Source: Variovorax sp. SG517
Lineage (GTDB): Bacteria > Pseudomonadota > Gammaproteobacteria > Burkholderiales > Burkholderiaceae_C
DNA: 64,000 bases
Direction: 5' to 3'
Assembly: GCF_013376045.1 (NCBI RefSeq)
Contig: NZ_JABMJG010000005.1
Coordinates: 194,080 to 258,079, forward strand
Notes under the pieces: model-generated
What the model was told of the DNA's origin: nothing
Databases searched by the model: none
Seen by the model: the letters and a program-made list of their open reading frames with translations, nothing else
Part shown: one piece after another, positions 28,373 through 36,974 of the stretch
Numbering within the stretch: the first letter of the stretch is position 1
Layout of the letters: each line of letters starts with the position of its first letter
Position numbers and translations under genes: made by a program

Positions 28373-30010
28373 TCAGTGTTTGCCGAGCGCGCGATCGACG
28401 GCGCCGCGCACCTGCGCCGCCGACGGGGCGCGCCAGCGCGCGCACACGTGCTGGTCAGGGCGCAGCAGGTACACGGTGCCGGGCCGGGCCTCGTAGCGCT
28501 GCGCGGCGAGCTCGCTGCCGCGGGCGCCGTCTTCCATGCGCACCACGTGCAGCGGCCGGTCGCTGGCCCTCAGCTCGGCCAGGCTGCGCTCGGCCGCCTC
28601 GCCCTGGCCGAACACCAGCGCGGTGAACTGCGCGACATGACATTCGCGCAGCAGCCAGCCGGTGCTGCCGTCCGCATGCACCACGGGCGCGTCGGCCGCG
28701 GCGGCGCCGGGCACCATCGCGCCCGAGAAGGCGTCGGCGTCGGGCGTGTTCAGCGGCGAGTCGCGCAGCACCGAAGGCACAGAGAGCCGGCCGCTGTTGA
28801 CCAGCGTGCGCGCGAAGGCGTGGCGCTTCGTCAGTTCCAGCACCGCGTCGCGGAAGAGGCGGCTCACCTCGCTCTTGGGCGTGATGAAGTCGGTGGCGCG
28901 GGTGGAATTGCGGATGTTCTCGTCGGCGGCGTATTCGCGCTCGCTGGCGTAGCTGTCGAGCAGCGCATCGGGCGCCTGGCCCTGCACCACGGCGGCGAGC
29001 TTCCAGGCGAGGTTGTCGGCGTCCTGCACGCCCGAATTGGCACCGCGCGCGCCGAAGGGCGACACGCCGTGCGCCGAGTCGCCCGCGAACAGCACGCGGC
29101 CATGGCGGAAGCGCTCCATGCGCTGGCAGGCGAAGGTGTAGACGCTGGCCCAGCCGATGCGGAACTGCACGCCCTCGAAGCCGATGCTGTCGAGCAGCGC
29201 ACGCACGCGCGGCGTGATGTTCTCGGGCTTGCGCTCCTCCACCGGGTCGGCGTCCCAGCCGAGCTGGAAGTCCACGCGCCACATGCCGTCGGCCTGCTTG
29301 TGCAGCAGCACGCTCTGGCCGGGGTGGAACGACGGGTCGAACCAGAAGCGGCGCTCCGTGGGCAGGTCTGCGTCCATCGTGATGTCGGCGATCAGGAAGC
29401 GGTCGCGGAACACGCGGCCCTTGGCTTCCAGGCCGAGCATCTGGCGCGTGTTGGAGCGCGAGCCGTCGCAGGCGGCCACGTAGTCCGCCTGCAGCCTGTA
29501 GTTGCCCTCGGGCGTTTCCACCGTCAGCACCGCGCCGTCGTCGCCCTGCTCGATGCCGGTGACCTTGTTGTTCCAGCGCAGGTCGATCAGCGGCAGCGCC
29601 GCCGCGCGCTCGACGAGGTAGCCCTCGACGTAGTACTGCTGCAGGTTGATGAAGGCCGGGCGCTCGTGGCCGGGCTCGGGCAGCAGGTCGAAGCGGTAGA
29701 CCTGCTCGTCGTGGAAGAACACCTTGCCCACGTTCCACGACACGCCCTTGTCGACCATGCGGTCGCCGCAGCCCAGGCGGTCGAACACTTCCAGCGTGCG
29801 CTTGGCGAAGCAGATCGCGCGCGAGCCGCTCGAAAGGGTGTTGTCGTTGTCCAGCAGCACCACGGGCACCTGCCGCAGCGCGAGGTCGATGGCCAGCGTC
29901 AGCCCGACCGGGCCGGCGCCGACGATCACCACGGGGTGGCGCGCAGGCGCGGCCGCGTCCTGGTCGGCGTGGCGGCGGTAGTCGAAGCGCAGGCTCTGAT
30001 AGTCGATCAC
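28373..30010 (-). CDS. FAD-dependent hydroxylase (MhpA/3-hydroxybenzoate-hydroxylase type)
   Basis: A 545-residue group A flavin monooxygenase. It has GAGPVG (31-36), a CDG motif (181-183) and GDSAHGVSPFG (310-320), then ARGANSGVQDADNLAWKLA. The C-terminal third is the thioredoxin-like domain of the phenol/MhpA branch. GTG 30010 is the start, with GGAG about 7 nt upstream; no ATG suits, because further upstream is a repeat. Its place in an hmgA operon suggests it makes homogentisate from a hydroxyphenylacetate or acts on a related phenolic acid (inference). Confidence 0.85.
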   Translation of the reverse strand: MIDYQSLRFDYRRHADQDAAAPARHPVVIVGAGPVGLTLAIDLALRQVPVVLLDNDNTLSSGSRAICFAKRTLEVFDRLGCGDRMVDKGVSWNVGKVFFHDEQVYRFDLLPEPGHERPAFINLQQYYVEGYLVERAAALPLIDLRWNNKVTGIEQGDDGAVLTVETPEGNYRLQADYVAACDGSRSNTRQMLGLEAKGRVFRDRFLIADITMDADLPTERRFWFDPSFHPGQSVLLHKQADGMWRVDFQLGWDADPVEERKPENITPRVRALLDSIGFEGVQFRIGWASVYTFACQRMERFRHGRVLFAGDSAHGVSPFGARGANSGVQDADNLAWKLAAVVQGQAPDALLDSYASEREYAADENIRNSTRATDFITPKSEVSRLFRDAVLELTKRHAFARTLVNSGRLSVPSVLRDSPLNTPDADAFSGAMVPGAAAADAPVVHADGSTGWLLRECHVAQFTALVFGQGEAAERSLAELRASDRPLHVVRMEDGARGSELAAQRYEARPGTVYLLRPDQHVCARWRAPSAAQVRGAVDRALGKH

Positions 30011-30036
30011 GTCTTGTCTCCGTGTCTTTTGTCTTT

Positions 30037-30140
30037 GCTCCTTCCCCCGCTGGGGGAAGGCCGGGATGGGGGCACGACGCCGTTCACTTCGGGCGCTCTG
30101 CCTGCCCCCACCCCAACCCTCCCCCGGCGGGAGAGGGAGC
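30037..30140. repeat. Palindromic intergenic repeat (cttcccccgctggggg type), copy 2
   Basis: The same nested hairpin as at 6380-6494, bounded by gctcc/ggagc. It begins gctccttcccccgctggggg and ends ccctcccccggcgggagagg. This copy lies within an operon, between the metallo-hydrolase and flavin hydroxylase genes, so it may modulate rather than stop transcription. Confidence 0.72.
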
Positions 30141-30149
30141 AACGCGGGA

Positions 30150-31109
30150 TCAGCCTTCCAGCGCCTTCCACATCTCGACGTCGCGCTCGGCCGTCCAGAT
30201 GCGCGGGTCGGCGTGGCCCGAGGCCTCGTCGTAGGCGCGGCTCACGTCGAAGGGCATGCAGTGGTCGAAGATCACCCACTGGCTGTACTTGGGCTTGAGC
30301 TTCTCGTAGGTTTCCTTGTAGACCGCGTTCAGGTCGCGCCCGGCCTTCACGCCTTCCTGCACGCTGGCATACACGTCGGAAATGAAGTTGCGCGTGCCCG
30401 TCAGGCCCTCGGCCACTTCGGCGGGCGTGGTCAGCGCGGCACCGCGGCCGGGCACCAGCGCCACGGGCTTGAGTGCGGCGATGTTGTCCAGCGTCTGCGG
30501 CCAATCCTTGAAGTAGGCGTCGCCCGCGTACGGCGTGGCGCCGAACTCGACCAGGTCGCCCGACAGCAGCGTGCGCTCCTGCGGCAGCCAGACGACGGTG
30601 TCGCCCTTGGTGTGGCCGCGGCCGAGCTGGATGAGCTGCACTTCCAGCTTGCCCAGCCACAGCGTCATCTTGCCGGTGAAGGTCATGGTGGGCCAGGTCA
30701 GGCCCGGCGGCACGGTCTCGACGTTCTGGAAGAGGCGCGGGAAGCGGCCGATCTCGCTGGCCTTGTCCTGCTCGCCGCGCTCGACGATCAGGTCGCGCGT
30801 GTCCTGGCTGGCCAGGATGTGCTCGGCACCGTAGCCCGCCGCGCCCAGCACGCGCACCGCGTGGTAGTGGGTGAGCACCACATATTTGATGGGCTTGTCG
30901 GTCACCTCGCGGATGCGGCGCACCACGTCGGCCGCCATGGCGGGCGTGGCCTGGGTGTCGGCCACCAGCACGCAGTCGTCGCCGATGACGATGCCGGTGT
31001 TGGGGTCGCCCTCGGCGGTGTAGGCCCAGGCATGTTCCGAGATCTGGCTGAAGGTGACCTTCTTCTCTTCCATGTCGGCCTGGCTGGCGAATTTCTTGGC
31101 TTGGCTCAT
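30150..31109 (-). CDS. Metallo-beta-lactamase-fold protein with altered metal motif
   Basis: A 319-residue MBL-fold protein. The fold's metal motif HxHxDH reads H81-Y-H83-A-V85-R86, so the usual Asp and His ligands of the second metal are replaced. Other ligands persist: His166 and Asp170 (RGHTKGD) and Asp185 (LLSGDLVEFG). Known MBL hydrolases need HxHxDH for a binuclear site, so this one is probably mononuclear or has a different role. It is the first gene of the homogentisate-region operon, divergent from an IclR regulator. The substrate is unknown. Confidence 0.82.
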   Translation of the reverse strand: MSQAKKFASQADMEEKKVTFSQISEHAWAYTAEGDPNTGIVIGDDCVLVADTQATPAMAADVVRRIREVTDKPIKYVVLTHYHAVRVLGAAGYGAEHILASQDTRDLIVERGEQDKASEIGRFPRLFQNVETVPPGLTWPTMTFTGKMTLWLGKLEVQLIQLGRGHTKGDTVVWLPQERTLLSGDLVEFGATPYAGDAYFKDWPQTLDNIAALKPVALVPGRGAALTTPAEVAEGLTGTRNFISDVYASVQEGVKAGRDLNAVYKETYEKLKPKYSQWVIFDHCMPFDVSRAYDEASGHADPRIWTAERDVEMWKALEG

Positions 31110-31132
31110 CGGGTGTCTCCGTCGGTGGGGTG

Positions 31133-31164
31133 GAATTTGAAATTCGTCTAAGTCGAACGAATTT
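31133..31164. promoter_or_regulatory. Overlapping palindromes, probable IclR operator
   Basis: Two perfect palindromes share sequence in the AT-rich gap between the metallo-hydrolase and IclR genes. GAATTT-G-AAATTC spans 31133-31145. AAATTCGT (31140-31147) pairs with ACGAATTT (31157-31164) around a 9-nt spacer. A further half-site aacgaat follows near 31171. Position and symmetry suit autoregulation plus control of the catabolic operon by the divergent IclR protein. Confidence 0.6.
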
Positions 31165-31254
31165 GCAGTTAACGAATGGGCGCAGTGTAAGCCGCAGATC
31201 AGTTAATGTCTAATCCCTTCTTCATGAACGAACGACCAGAAGGCGAGGCCGGCC

Positions 31255-32115
31255 ATGGCAGCCAGTGACAACGACCGCGCCCAGCGCGGCATCCAGAGCA
31301 TCGAAGTCGGCGGCCAGCTGCTGCGCGCGCTGGTGCATCACGGCCGGCCCATGGCGCTGAAGGACCTGGCGCGCGAGGCCGACATGACGGCGGCCAAGGC
31401 GCATCCGTACATGGTCAGCTTCGGGCGGCTGGGCCTCATCGAGCAGGACCGCGCCAGCGGCCACTATCTGCTCGGCCCGCTCGCCTTGCAACTGGGCCTC
31501 ATCAGCCTGCAGCAGGCCGACCCGGTGCACATCGCCACCCCGCTGATCGGCCAGCTTGCGCAGCAGATCGGCCACACCGTGGCGCTGGCCGTGTGGGGCG
31601 CGCGCGGCGCGACCATCGTGCGCACGGCGGAGTCGCCCTCGCCGGTGCACGTGAACATGCGGCACGGCACTGTGTTCTCGCTGACCAACACCGCCTCGGG
31701 CCGCGTGTTCGCCGCCTTCCTCGATGCCGGCGTGGTGCGCCAGTTGCTCGAAGACGAACGCCAGCGCCAGAAGCAGCGCAAGGGCGCGGAGCCCGCGGCC
31801 ATCGCCGGCATGCCGCCGGTGCAGCCGCTGCCCTCGTGGAGCGACTTCGAGCGCCAGCTGCAGGAAGTGCGCGCGCACGGCATCAGCCGTTCCGACGGCG
31901 AGGTCATCGAAGGCGTCAGCGCCATGGCCGCGCCCGTCTTCGACCACACTGGCGCGATCGTGCTGGCCGTCACCGCCATCGGCCCGGCCGGCATCTTCGA
32001 CACCGCGTGGGACGGCCAGATCGCCCGCGCGCTCAAGGCCTGCGCCGGCACGGTGTCGCAGCGCCTGGGCGCCGCCGCCTCCTCCGCGCCCGCCGCCCCC
32101 GGACCCGAGCGATGA
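31255..32115 (+). CDS. IclR-family transcriptional regulator
   Basis: A 286-residue regulator. The N-terminal winged HTH reads QSIEVGGQLLRALVHHGRPM, ALKDLAREADMTAAKAHPYM and GHYLLGP. The IclR effector domain follows (VHVNMRHGTVFSLTNTASGR, then GISRSDGEVIEGVSAMAAPV). It is divergent from the homogentisate-region operon, which it probably controls in response to an aromatic intermediate. Its stop overlaps the start of a sirtuin gene (ATGA), an unusual partner. Confidence 0.9.
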   Translation: MAASDNDRAQRGIQSIEVGGQLLRALVHHGRPMALKDLAREADMTAAKAHPYMVSFGRLGLIEQDRASGHYLLGPLALQLGLISLQQADPVHIATPLIGQLAQQIGHTVALAVWGARGATIVRTAESPSPVHVNMRHGTVFSLTNTASGRVFAAFLDAGVVRQLLEDERQRQKQRKGAEPAAIAGMPPVQPLPSWSDFERQLQEVRAHGISRSDGEVIEGVSAMAAPVFDHTGAIVLAVTAIGPAGIFDTAWDGQIARALKACAGTVSQRLGAAASSAPAAPGPER

Positions 32116-32876
32116 CGCCAGTCACAACAACAGATATCTCTTCTTCCGCTTCTCCCATCCACGCGGCCATCGAGCTGCTTTGCAATGCCCGGCGCATCGT
32201 CGTGTTCTCGGGCGCGGGCCTGTCGCGCGCCTCGGGCATTCCCACCTACCGCGACGCCGACGGACTGTGGAAGAGCCAGAACGCGCTGCAGTTCTCCCAC
32301 GCCGAGGACCTGCAGCGCGACCCTTCGGGCTTCACGAAGTTCTGGGCGCAGCGCCTGTCGATGATCGAGTCGGCGCAGCCGAACCCCGGCCACACGGCGC
32401 TCGCGCTGCTGCAGCGGCTGCGCCCCGCGACCCGGCTGGTCACGCAGAACGTCGATGGCCTGCTGACGCTGGCCGGCGGCCAGGACGTGCTCGAGCTGCA
32501 CGGCTCGCTGCGCCGCTGGCGCTGCGACCGCTGCGGCAACCGCAGCGGCCCCTGGCCCTTCCACCGCTGCCTGCGCTGCGGCGCGCATGCGCGGCCCGAC
32601 GTGGTGATGTTCGGCGAGATGCTGAATGCCGGCGTGCTGCTCGACGCGCAGATGGCGGCGCAGGAGTGCGATCTGTTCATGGTGGTGGGCAGCACCACCA
32701 TCGTCCACCCGGCGGCCGAGCTGCCGCAGACTGCGCTCGCGCACGGCGCGCGGCTCATCACGCTGAACCTGGAGCCGCTGCCGCACCTGGACGACGCGGC
32801 GGCCGTGGTGCTGCGCGGTGCTTCCGAAGACCTGCTGCCGCAACTGCTGGCGGGCGTGCCGGGCTCGAGAGGCTGA
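32112..32876 (+). CDS. Sirtuin-type NAD-dependent protein deacylase
   Basis: A 254-residue Sir2-fold protein. It shows GAGLSRASGIPTYRD (34-48), TQNVDGL (111-117), catalytic His130 (LELHGS), a zinc site Cys138/Cys141 and Cys153/Cys156, and RPDVVMFGEM (161-170). All catalytic elements are intact, so it should remove acyl groups from lysines using NAD. It is translationally coupled to the IclR gene, so it may adjust the acylation of catabolic enzymes such as acyl-CoA-linked ones (inference). Confidence 0.9.
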   Translation: MTPVTTTDISSSASPIHAAIELLCNARRIVVFSGAGLSRASGIPTYRDADGLWKSQNALQFSHAEDLQRDPSGFTKFWAQRLSMIESAQPNPGHTALALLQRLRPATRLVTQNVDGLLTLAGGQDVLELHGSLRRWRCDRCGNRSGPWPFHRCLRCGAHARPDVVMFGEMLNAGVLLDAQMAAQECDLFMVVGSTTIVHPAAELPQTALAHGARLITLNLEPLPHLDDAAAVVLRGASEDLLPQLLAGVPGSRG

Positions 32877-32882
32877 GGGCGA

Positions 32883-33104
32883 TCAGCCCTTCCTGCCCCC
32901 GAGCAGCACCAGCGCCCCGCCCACCACGATCACGGCCACGCCGGCCCACACGGGCAGGTTGACCGTTTCCTTCTCCTTCACAGAGAACTCCAGCGGCCCG
33001 AGCTTGGCCTGGTGGGTTTCCTTGGTGAAGCTGAAGCTGCCCATGGCCAGCACGGCGATGCCGGCCACGATCAGCAGGATGCCGACGATGCGAGTTGCGT
33101 TCAT
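32883..33104 (-). CDS. Small two-helix membrane protein, unknown
   Basis: A 73-residue protein. Two membrane helices (RIVGILLIVAGIAVLAMGS and VWAGVAVIVVGGALVLLGG) flank a short soluble loop SFTKETHQAKLGPLEFSVKE. Small proteins of this layout are widespread and mostly uncharacterised (DUF3185-like is possible). It is convergent with the sirtuin gene and lies 48 nt upstream of no clear partner; the next gene on its strand begins at 33830 and is read away from it in order, so it may be monocistronic or the operon tail. Confidence 0.65.
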   Translation of the reverse strand: MNATRIVGILLIVAGIAVLAMGSFSFTKETHQAKLGPLEFSVKEKETVNLPVWAGVAVIVVGGALVLLGGRKG

Positions 33105-33152
33105 GGGGCGATGCTCCTTCCTTCCGACTACCTTCCGTGTGGGTGCCGCAGA

Positions 33153-33830
33153 TTACTGCCGCGGCTGTTGCTGCTGCAACTGGTCCACCCACTGCACCAC
33201 CTCGGCCACGGCCGCGTCGCTGGCGGAGATGAGCGCCTTCACGCCGCCGGGCGCGTCGGCGCTGGGCGCGGGGCGGCGCACGGTGAACAGGCGCTGGCCC
33301 AGCACGCGGTCGCCGGCGGCGGTGCTGCGCACGAGCGTGGCGCGCAGGCGCACCAGGCCCACGCTGGCGCTCGCGGATTCGAAGTAGTGGCTGAACTCGT
33401 CCAGCGAGATGCGCAGCGTGTCCGGCGCCTGGCCCCGGCCGCGCGAGATGGTGGCCGCCTCTTCGGGGCCGAGCACCATGCGGCGCTCCGAGAGCGTGTC
33501 GCGCAGCCGCTGGCGCAGCAGCTGCGAGGGCGGAAGGCTCCAGCGCGACTGGCCGTAGGGCCGCAGCTCGTTGGCGTCGGCGTAGCCCAGGCGATAGAGG
33601 ATCTGCGTGCCGTCGAGGCGGGTGTTGCTCTCGAACTCGGCCAGCGACAGCGTCGCGAGCGTGGCCGCTGCAGGTGCCGTTGCGGGTGCCGCGGCAGGCA
33701 TCGCCGGGCCGGGGCCGAAGTCGTAGAGCGTGGCGCGCGCGGGCTTGTCGGGCAGCGCGCCGCAGCCGGCGGCCAGCAGCAGGGCGCAGCCGAGCGCGAT
33801 GGCGGCGGGGGTCTTGCGAATGGCGTTCAT
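33153..33830 (-). CDS. ABC-type transport auxiliary lipoprotein (PqiC/YmbA-like)
   Basis: A 225-residue outer-membrane lipoprotein. The signal peptide ends in AAGC with lipidated Cys23. The following LYDFGPGP and the YADANELRPYGQSRWSLPPS region are typical of the PqiC/YmbA (ABC_trans_aux) family, which partners MCE-domain lipid transporters. It is the last gene of a permease-ATPase-MCE-lipoprotein operon. It presumably receives or anchors the lipid path at the outer membrane. Confidence 0.85.
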   Translation of the reverse strand: MNAIRKTPAAIALGCALLLAAGCGALPDKPARATLYDFGPGPAMPAAAPATAPAAATLATLSLAEFESNTRLDGTQILYRLGYADANELRPYGQSRWSLPPSQLLRQRLRDTLSERRMVLGPEEAATISRGRGQAPDTLRISLDEFSHYFESASASVGLVRLRATLVRSTAAGDRVLGQRLFTVRRPAPSADAPGGVKALISASDAAVAEVVQWVDQLQQQQPRQ

Positions 33831-33857
33831 GGTCGGTGATCCTCCCTCGGTCGGGAA

Positions 33858-34817
33858 TCAGGGCCGCGTCGCGGCCGGCGCCTGGAAGCCCGGCTCGCCC
33901 GGGCCCGCGGCCGCGCCGCCGTTGCCGAACAGCAGCGATTGCGGGTTGTCGTTGATGCTGTCCGCCGCGCGGCCCAGCCGGCGCACCGCGTGCGAGGTGT
34001 CGTCGGCCACGCGGTTCACGCGCGGCAGCGTGGCGGCGTTGAACGAATCGACCGCCTGCGCCAGCGCCTTGGTGCCGTCGCTCAGCCGCTCGACCGGGCC
34101 GTCGGGCGCGTTCAGCCGGCCCACGGTGGTGTTGAAGTTGTTGGCAACGCGGGAGACGTCGCCGGCCGCCTTCTTCACCGAGGCCATGGTGTCGGGCAGC
34201 TTCGTCAGCGCCGGGTTCAGGCCGGTCTTCACGGTGTTGTCGAGCGTCTTGAGCAGCGTGTTGGCGCTGGCCGAGGCGGCTGCGATGTTCTCCAGCGCAT
34301 CGGCGGCGCGCTTCTGGTTGGGGTCGCTCAGCAGCTGGTTGGCGCGCTTGGTCACTTCCTCGACCTGGTTGATGATGGCCTCGCCGCGGTCCTGCAGCTG
34401 CGCCAGCATCGAGGGCTTGAGCGGAATGCGCGGCGGGTCGTCGTTGTTGGGCTTGAGTGAGACGCTCGACTCGCCCTTGTCGTCCAGCGCGATGAAGGCC
34501 AGGCCGGTCACGCCCTGGTAGCTCAGCGTGGCGAAGCTGGAGGTGGTGAGCGGCACGCGCTCGTCGACCGTGATGCGCACGCGCACGTTGCCCTTGACCT
34601 TCGGGTCGAAGTCGATCGACGCCACCTTGCCCACCGCGATGCCGCGGTAGCGCACCATGGCCTGCGGCTGCAGGCCGCTGACCGCGTCGCGGGTGGAGAG
34701 CTCGTAGATGTTGCGCACGGTGTTGTCGCGCGTGAACCAGACCACCAGCGCGACGAGCGCGGCGATCAGTCCGAGCACGAAGGCGCCGGCGGCGAGGGCG
34801 TGGGCCTTGTTTTCCAT
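33858..34817 (-). CDS. MlaD/MCE-family periplasmic lipid-transport protein
   Basis: A 319-residue protein. One N-terminal membrane helix (AHALAAGAFVLGLIAALVAL) precedes the MCE domain (STRDAVSGLQPQAMVRYRGI, AVGKVASIDFDP, TTSSFATLSYQGVTGLAFIA). A long helical C-terminal region (about residues 150-290) follows. MCE proteins form hexameric lipid-conducting rings between membranes. It lies between the ATPase and lipoprotein genes. Confidence 0.9.
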   Translation of the reverse strand: MENKAHALAAGAFVLGLIAALVALVVWFTRDNTVRNIYELSTRDAVSGLQPQAMVRYRGIAVGKVASIDFDPKVKGNVRVRITVDERVPLTTSSFATLSYQGVTGLAFIALDDKGESSVSLKPNNDDPPRIPLKPSMLAQLQDRGEAIINQVEEVTKRANQLLSDPNQKRAADALENIAAASASANTLLKTLDNTVKTGLNPALTKLPDTMASVKKAAGDVSRVANNFNTTVGRLNAPDGPVERLSDGTKALAQAVDSFNAATLPRVNRVADDTSHAVRRLGRAADSINDNPQSLLFGNGGAAAGPGEPGFQAPAATRP

Positions 34818-34826
34818 GGTGGCTAC

Positions 34827-35651
34827 CTACCTTTCAGCGGCCTGTTCGGGGGCCGGCTTGTCATGCAGCGCTTCGAGGGCGCGCTGGCCGCGCCCGCCGA
34901 GAAAGTATTCGTGGATGAAGGGATGCGGATACGCGATGACCTCGCGCGCCGCGCCGGTGACGATCACCTTCTGGTCGGCCAGCACCGCGATGCGGGTGCT
35001 CAGGTCGAACAGCGTGTCCAGGTCGTGCGTGACCATCACCACCGTGAGGCCCAGCTCGCGGTGCAGGCCGCGCAGCAGGTCGCAGAAGCTGTCGGAGGCC
35101 TCGGGGTCGAGGCCGGCCGTGGGTTCGTCCAGCAGCAGCAGCGGCGGGTCCATGATGAGCGCGCGCGCCAGCGCCACGCGCTTGATCATGCCGCCCGAGA
35201 GATCGGCCGGGCTCTTGTTGGCATGCTGCGGGCCCAGGCCCACCATCTGCAGCTTCACCAGCGCCGCGTGGCGGATGAGCTCGTCGGGCAGGAGCTTCAG
35301 CTCGCGCAGCGGAAAGGCGATGTTCTCCAGCACGCTGAAGGCCGAGAACAGCGCCCCGTGCTGGAACAGCATGCCCACGTTGGCCGCGCCCGAGGCGCTG
35401 AGCTCGCCGGGCTCCTGGCCCAGCACTTCGACGTGGCCGCGCGTGGGCTTCTCCAGCCCGAGGATCTGGCGCAGCAGCACCGTCTTGCCCGTGCCCGATC
35501 CGCCCACCAGCGAGAGCACCTCGCCGCGGTCGATGTGCAGCTGCAGGTCGCGGTGCACCACCTGCTCGCCGTCGGGGCTCTGGAACACGGTCCACAGGCC
35601 GCGGATGTCCACCACGGTGGGGTCGGTGTCGGGGCGCACGGGCATGCTCAT
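34827..35651 (-). CDS. MlaF-like ABC transporter ATPase
   Basis: A 274-residue ATPase. It has Walker A GGSGTGKT, signature LSGGMIKRVALARAL, Walker B LLLLDEPTAGLDPEA and the switch His in VMVTHDLD. LSGGM(I/V)KR is characteristic of the MlaF branch of lipid transporters. ATG 35651 is used; an in-frame ATG two codons later is an alternative. It powers the permease encoded just upstream. Confidence 0.92.
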   Translation of the reverse strand: MSMPVRPDTDPTVVDIRGLWTVFQSPDGEQVVHRDLQLHIDRGEVLSLVGGSGTGKTVLLRQILGLEKPTRGHVEVLGQEPGELSASGAANVGMLFQHGALFSAFSVLENIAFPLRELKLLPDELIRHAALVKLQMVGLGPQHANKSPADLSGGMIKRVALARALIMDPPLLLLDEPTAGLDPEASDSFCDLLRGLHRELGLTVVMVTHDLDTLFDLSTRIAVLADQKVIVTGAAREVIAYPHPFIHEYFLGGRGQRALEALHDKPAPEQAAER

Positions 35652-35663
35652 GGTTTCACGCCC

Positions 35664-36830
35664 TCATGCACGGAAGCCGATGCCTTTGAAGAGCACGGCG
35701 AAGAGGGCGTCGACCAGGATCACCGCGGTGATCGAGGTGACCACCGACGAAGTGGTGCCGCGCCCGAGGCTCTCGGTGTTCGGCTTCACCTTCATGCCGA
35801 AGTGGCAGCCGATCAGCGCGATCAGGATGCCGAAGACCGCCGACTTGGCCATGGCCAGCCACAGGTTCGAGATCGGCACCGCGCGCGGCAGCGCCGAGAG
35901 GAAGTACGCCGGCGAGATGTCGAGCGCCGCGTCGGCCGCGAGCATGCCGCCTGCGAGCGCGGCCATCGAGGTCCACAGGCTGATCAGCGGCATCGCGATG
36001 GCCAGCGCCAGTACGCGCGGCATCACGAGTCGAAAACCGTGCGGGATGCCCATCACGCGCATCGCGTCGAGCTCTTCCGTCACGCGCATCACGCCGATCT
36101 GCGCCGTGATGGCCGAGCCGGAGCGGCCGGCGATCAGCACCGCGGCCAGCACCGGCCCCAGCTCGCGGATCAGCGAGAGCCCGAGGATGTTCACCACGAA
36201 GGTCTCGGCGCCGTACTGGCGCAGCTGCTGCGAGATCAGGTAGGCCAGCACCACGCCGATCAACAGCCCGACCAGCGCCGTGATGTGCAGCGCCGTCGCA
36301 CCGAACTGATACAGATGCCCGGAGAAATCGCGCCACGGCCCCCGGTGCGGCGCGCGCGCCAGCCGGCACAGGTCGAGCGCGAACTGGCCGACCAGCGCGG
36401 TGAAGTCGCGCACCACGTACATGAGCCGCGGCCCGTTGTGCGAGAACGCGCGGATGCGGTCGTTCAGCGTGGGCGAGGGCTCGTCGGGCGTGGCAACGGT
36501 GTGCTGCGCCACGTGGTCGAGCACGGCCTTGTGCTGCGGCGACAGCTCGATGGTCGCCGGCCACTCGTGGCGCCAGTGGTCCCACAGAAGCTGCGCGCCG
36601 ATGTGGTCGAGCTGCTCGACCGGCCGGAGGTCCCAGGCGCGGTCGTCGGCGGGCGGGGCCGTCTTTAGGCTCTCGGCCAGCGCCTGCCAGGCCGGCTTGG
36701 ACGACATCGCCAGCGTGGTCCACCGGCCGCTGGCCACCGTCCACTGGCGGCCGTCCTGCTCGCGCTGCGCGACGCGGGGCCACGCGCTGTCGGCGGCGGA
36801 GGCGTCGGCAGGCGATGGGGCGGGAGACAT
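35664..36830 (-). CDS. MlaE-like ABC permease with N-terminal extension
   Basis: A 388-residue protein. Residues ~1-120 are soluble, with a STAS-like layout (WTVASGRWTTLAMSSKPAWQ, QLDHIGAQLLWDHW). The rest is the MlaE permease, with LGLSLIRELGPVLAAVLIAG, RSGSAITAQIGVMRVTEELD and AMRVMGIPHGF, the family's signature cytosolic helix. It is the first gene of the lipid-transport operon. ATG 36830 gives the soluble domain; the longer reading has no good ribosome site. Confidence 0.88.
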   Translation of the reverse strand: MSPAPSPADASAADSAWPRVAQREQDGRQWTVASGRWTTLAMSSKPAWQALAESLKTAPPADDRAWDLRPVEQLDHIGAQLLWDHWRHEWPATIELSPQHKAVLDHVAQHTVATPDEPSPTLNDRIRAFSHNGPRLMYVVRDFTALVGQFALDLCRLARAPHRGPWRDFSGHLYQFGATALHITALVGLLIGVVLAYLISQQLRQYGAETFVVNILGLSLIRELGPVLAAVLIAGRSGSAITAQIGVMRVTEELDAMRVMGIPHGFRLVMPRVLALAIAMPLISLWTSMAALAGGMLAADAALDISPAYFLSALPRAVPISNLWLAMAKSAVFGILIALIGCHFGMKVKPNTESLGRGTTSSVVTSITAVILVDALFAVLFKGIGFRA

Positions 36831-36974
36831 GGCTGGACGAAGAATGAGTCGGGTGAGCGTGAAAGTTAACAAAACCCGGGCCGGGTGCGCGCATCGTAAC
36901 CGCGTGCATCCGCGGTCAAGGTGAGCCAGACCCTTCGTTCGCGTAGGGCACCACGCCGTTTCTTCATGTTTCCT

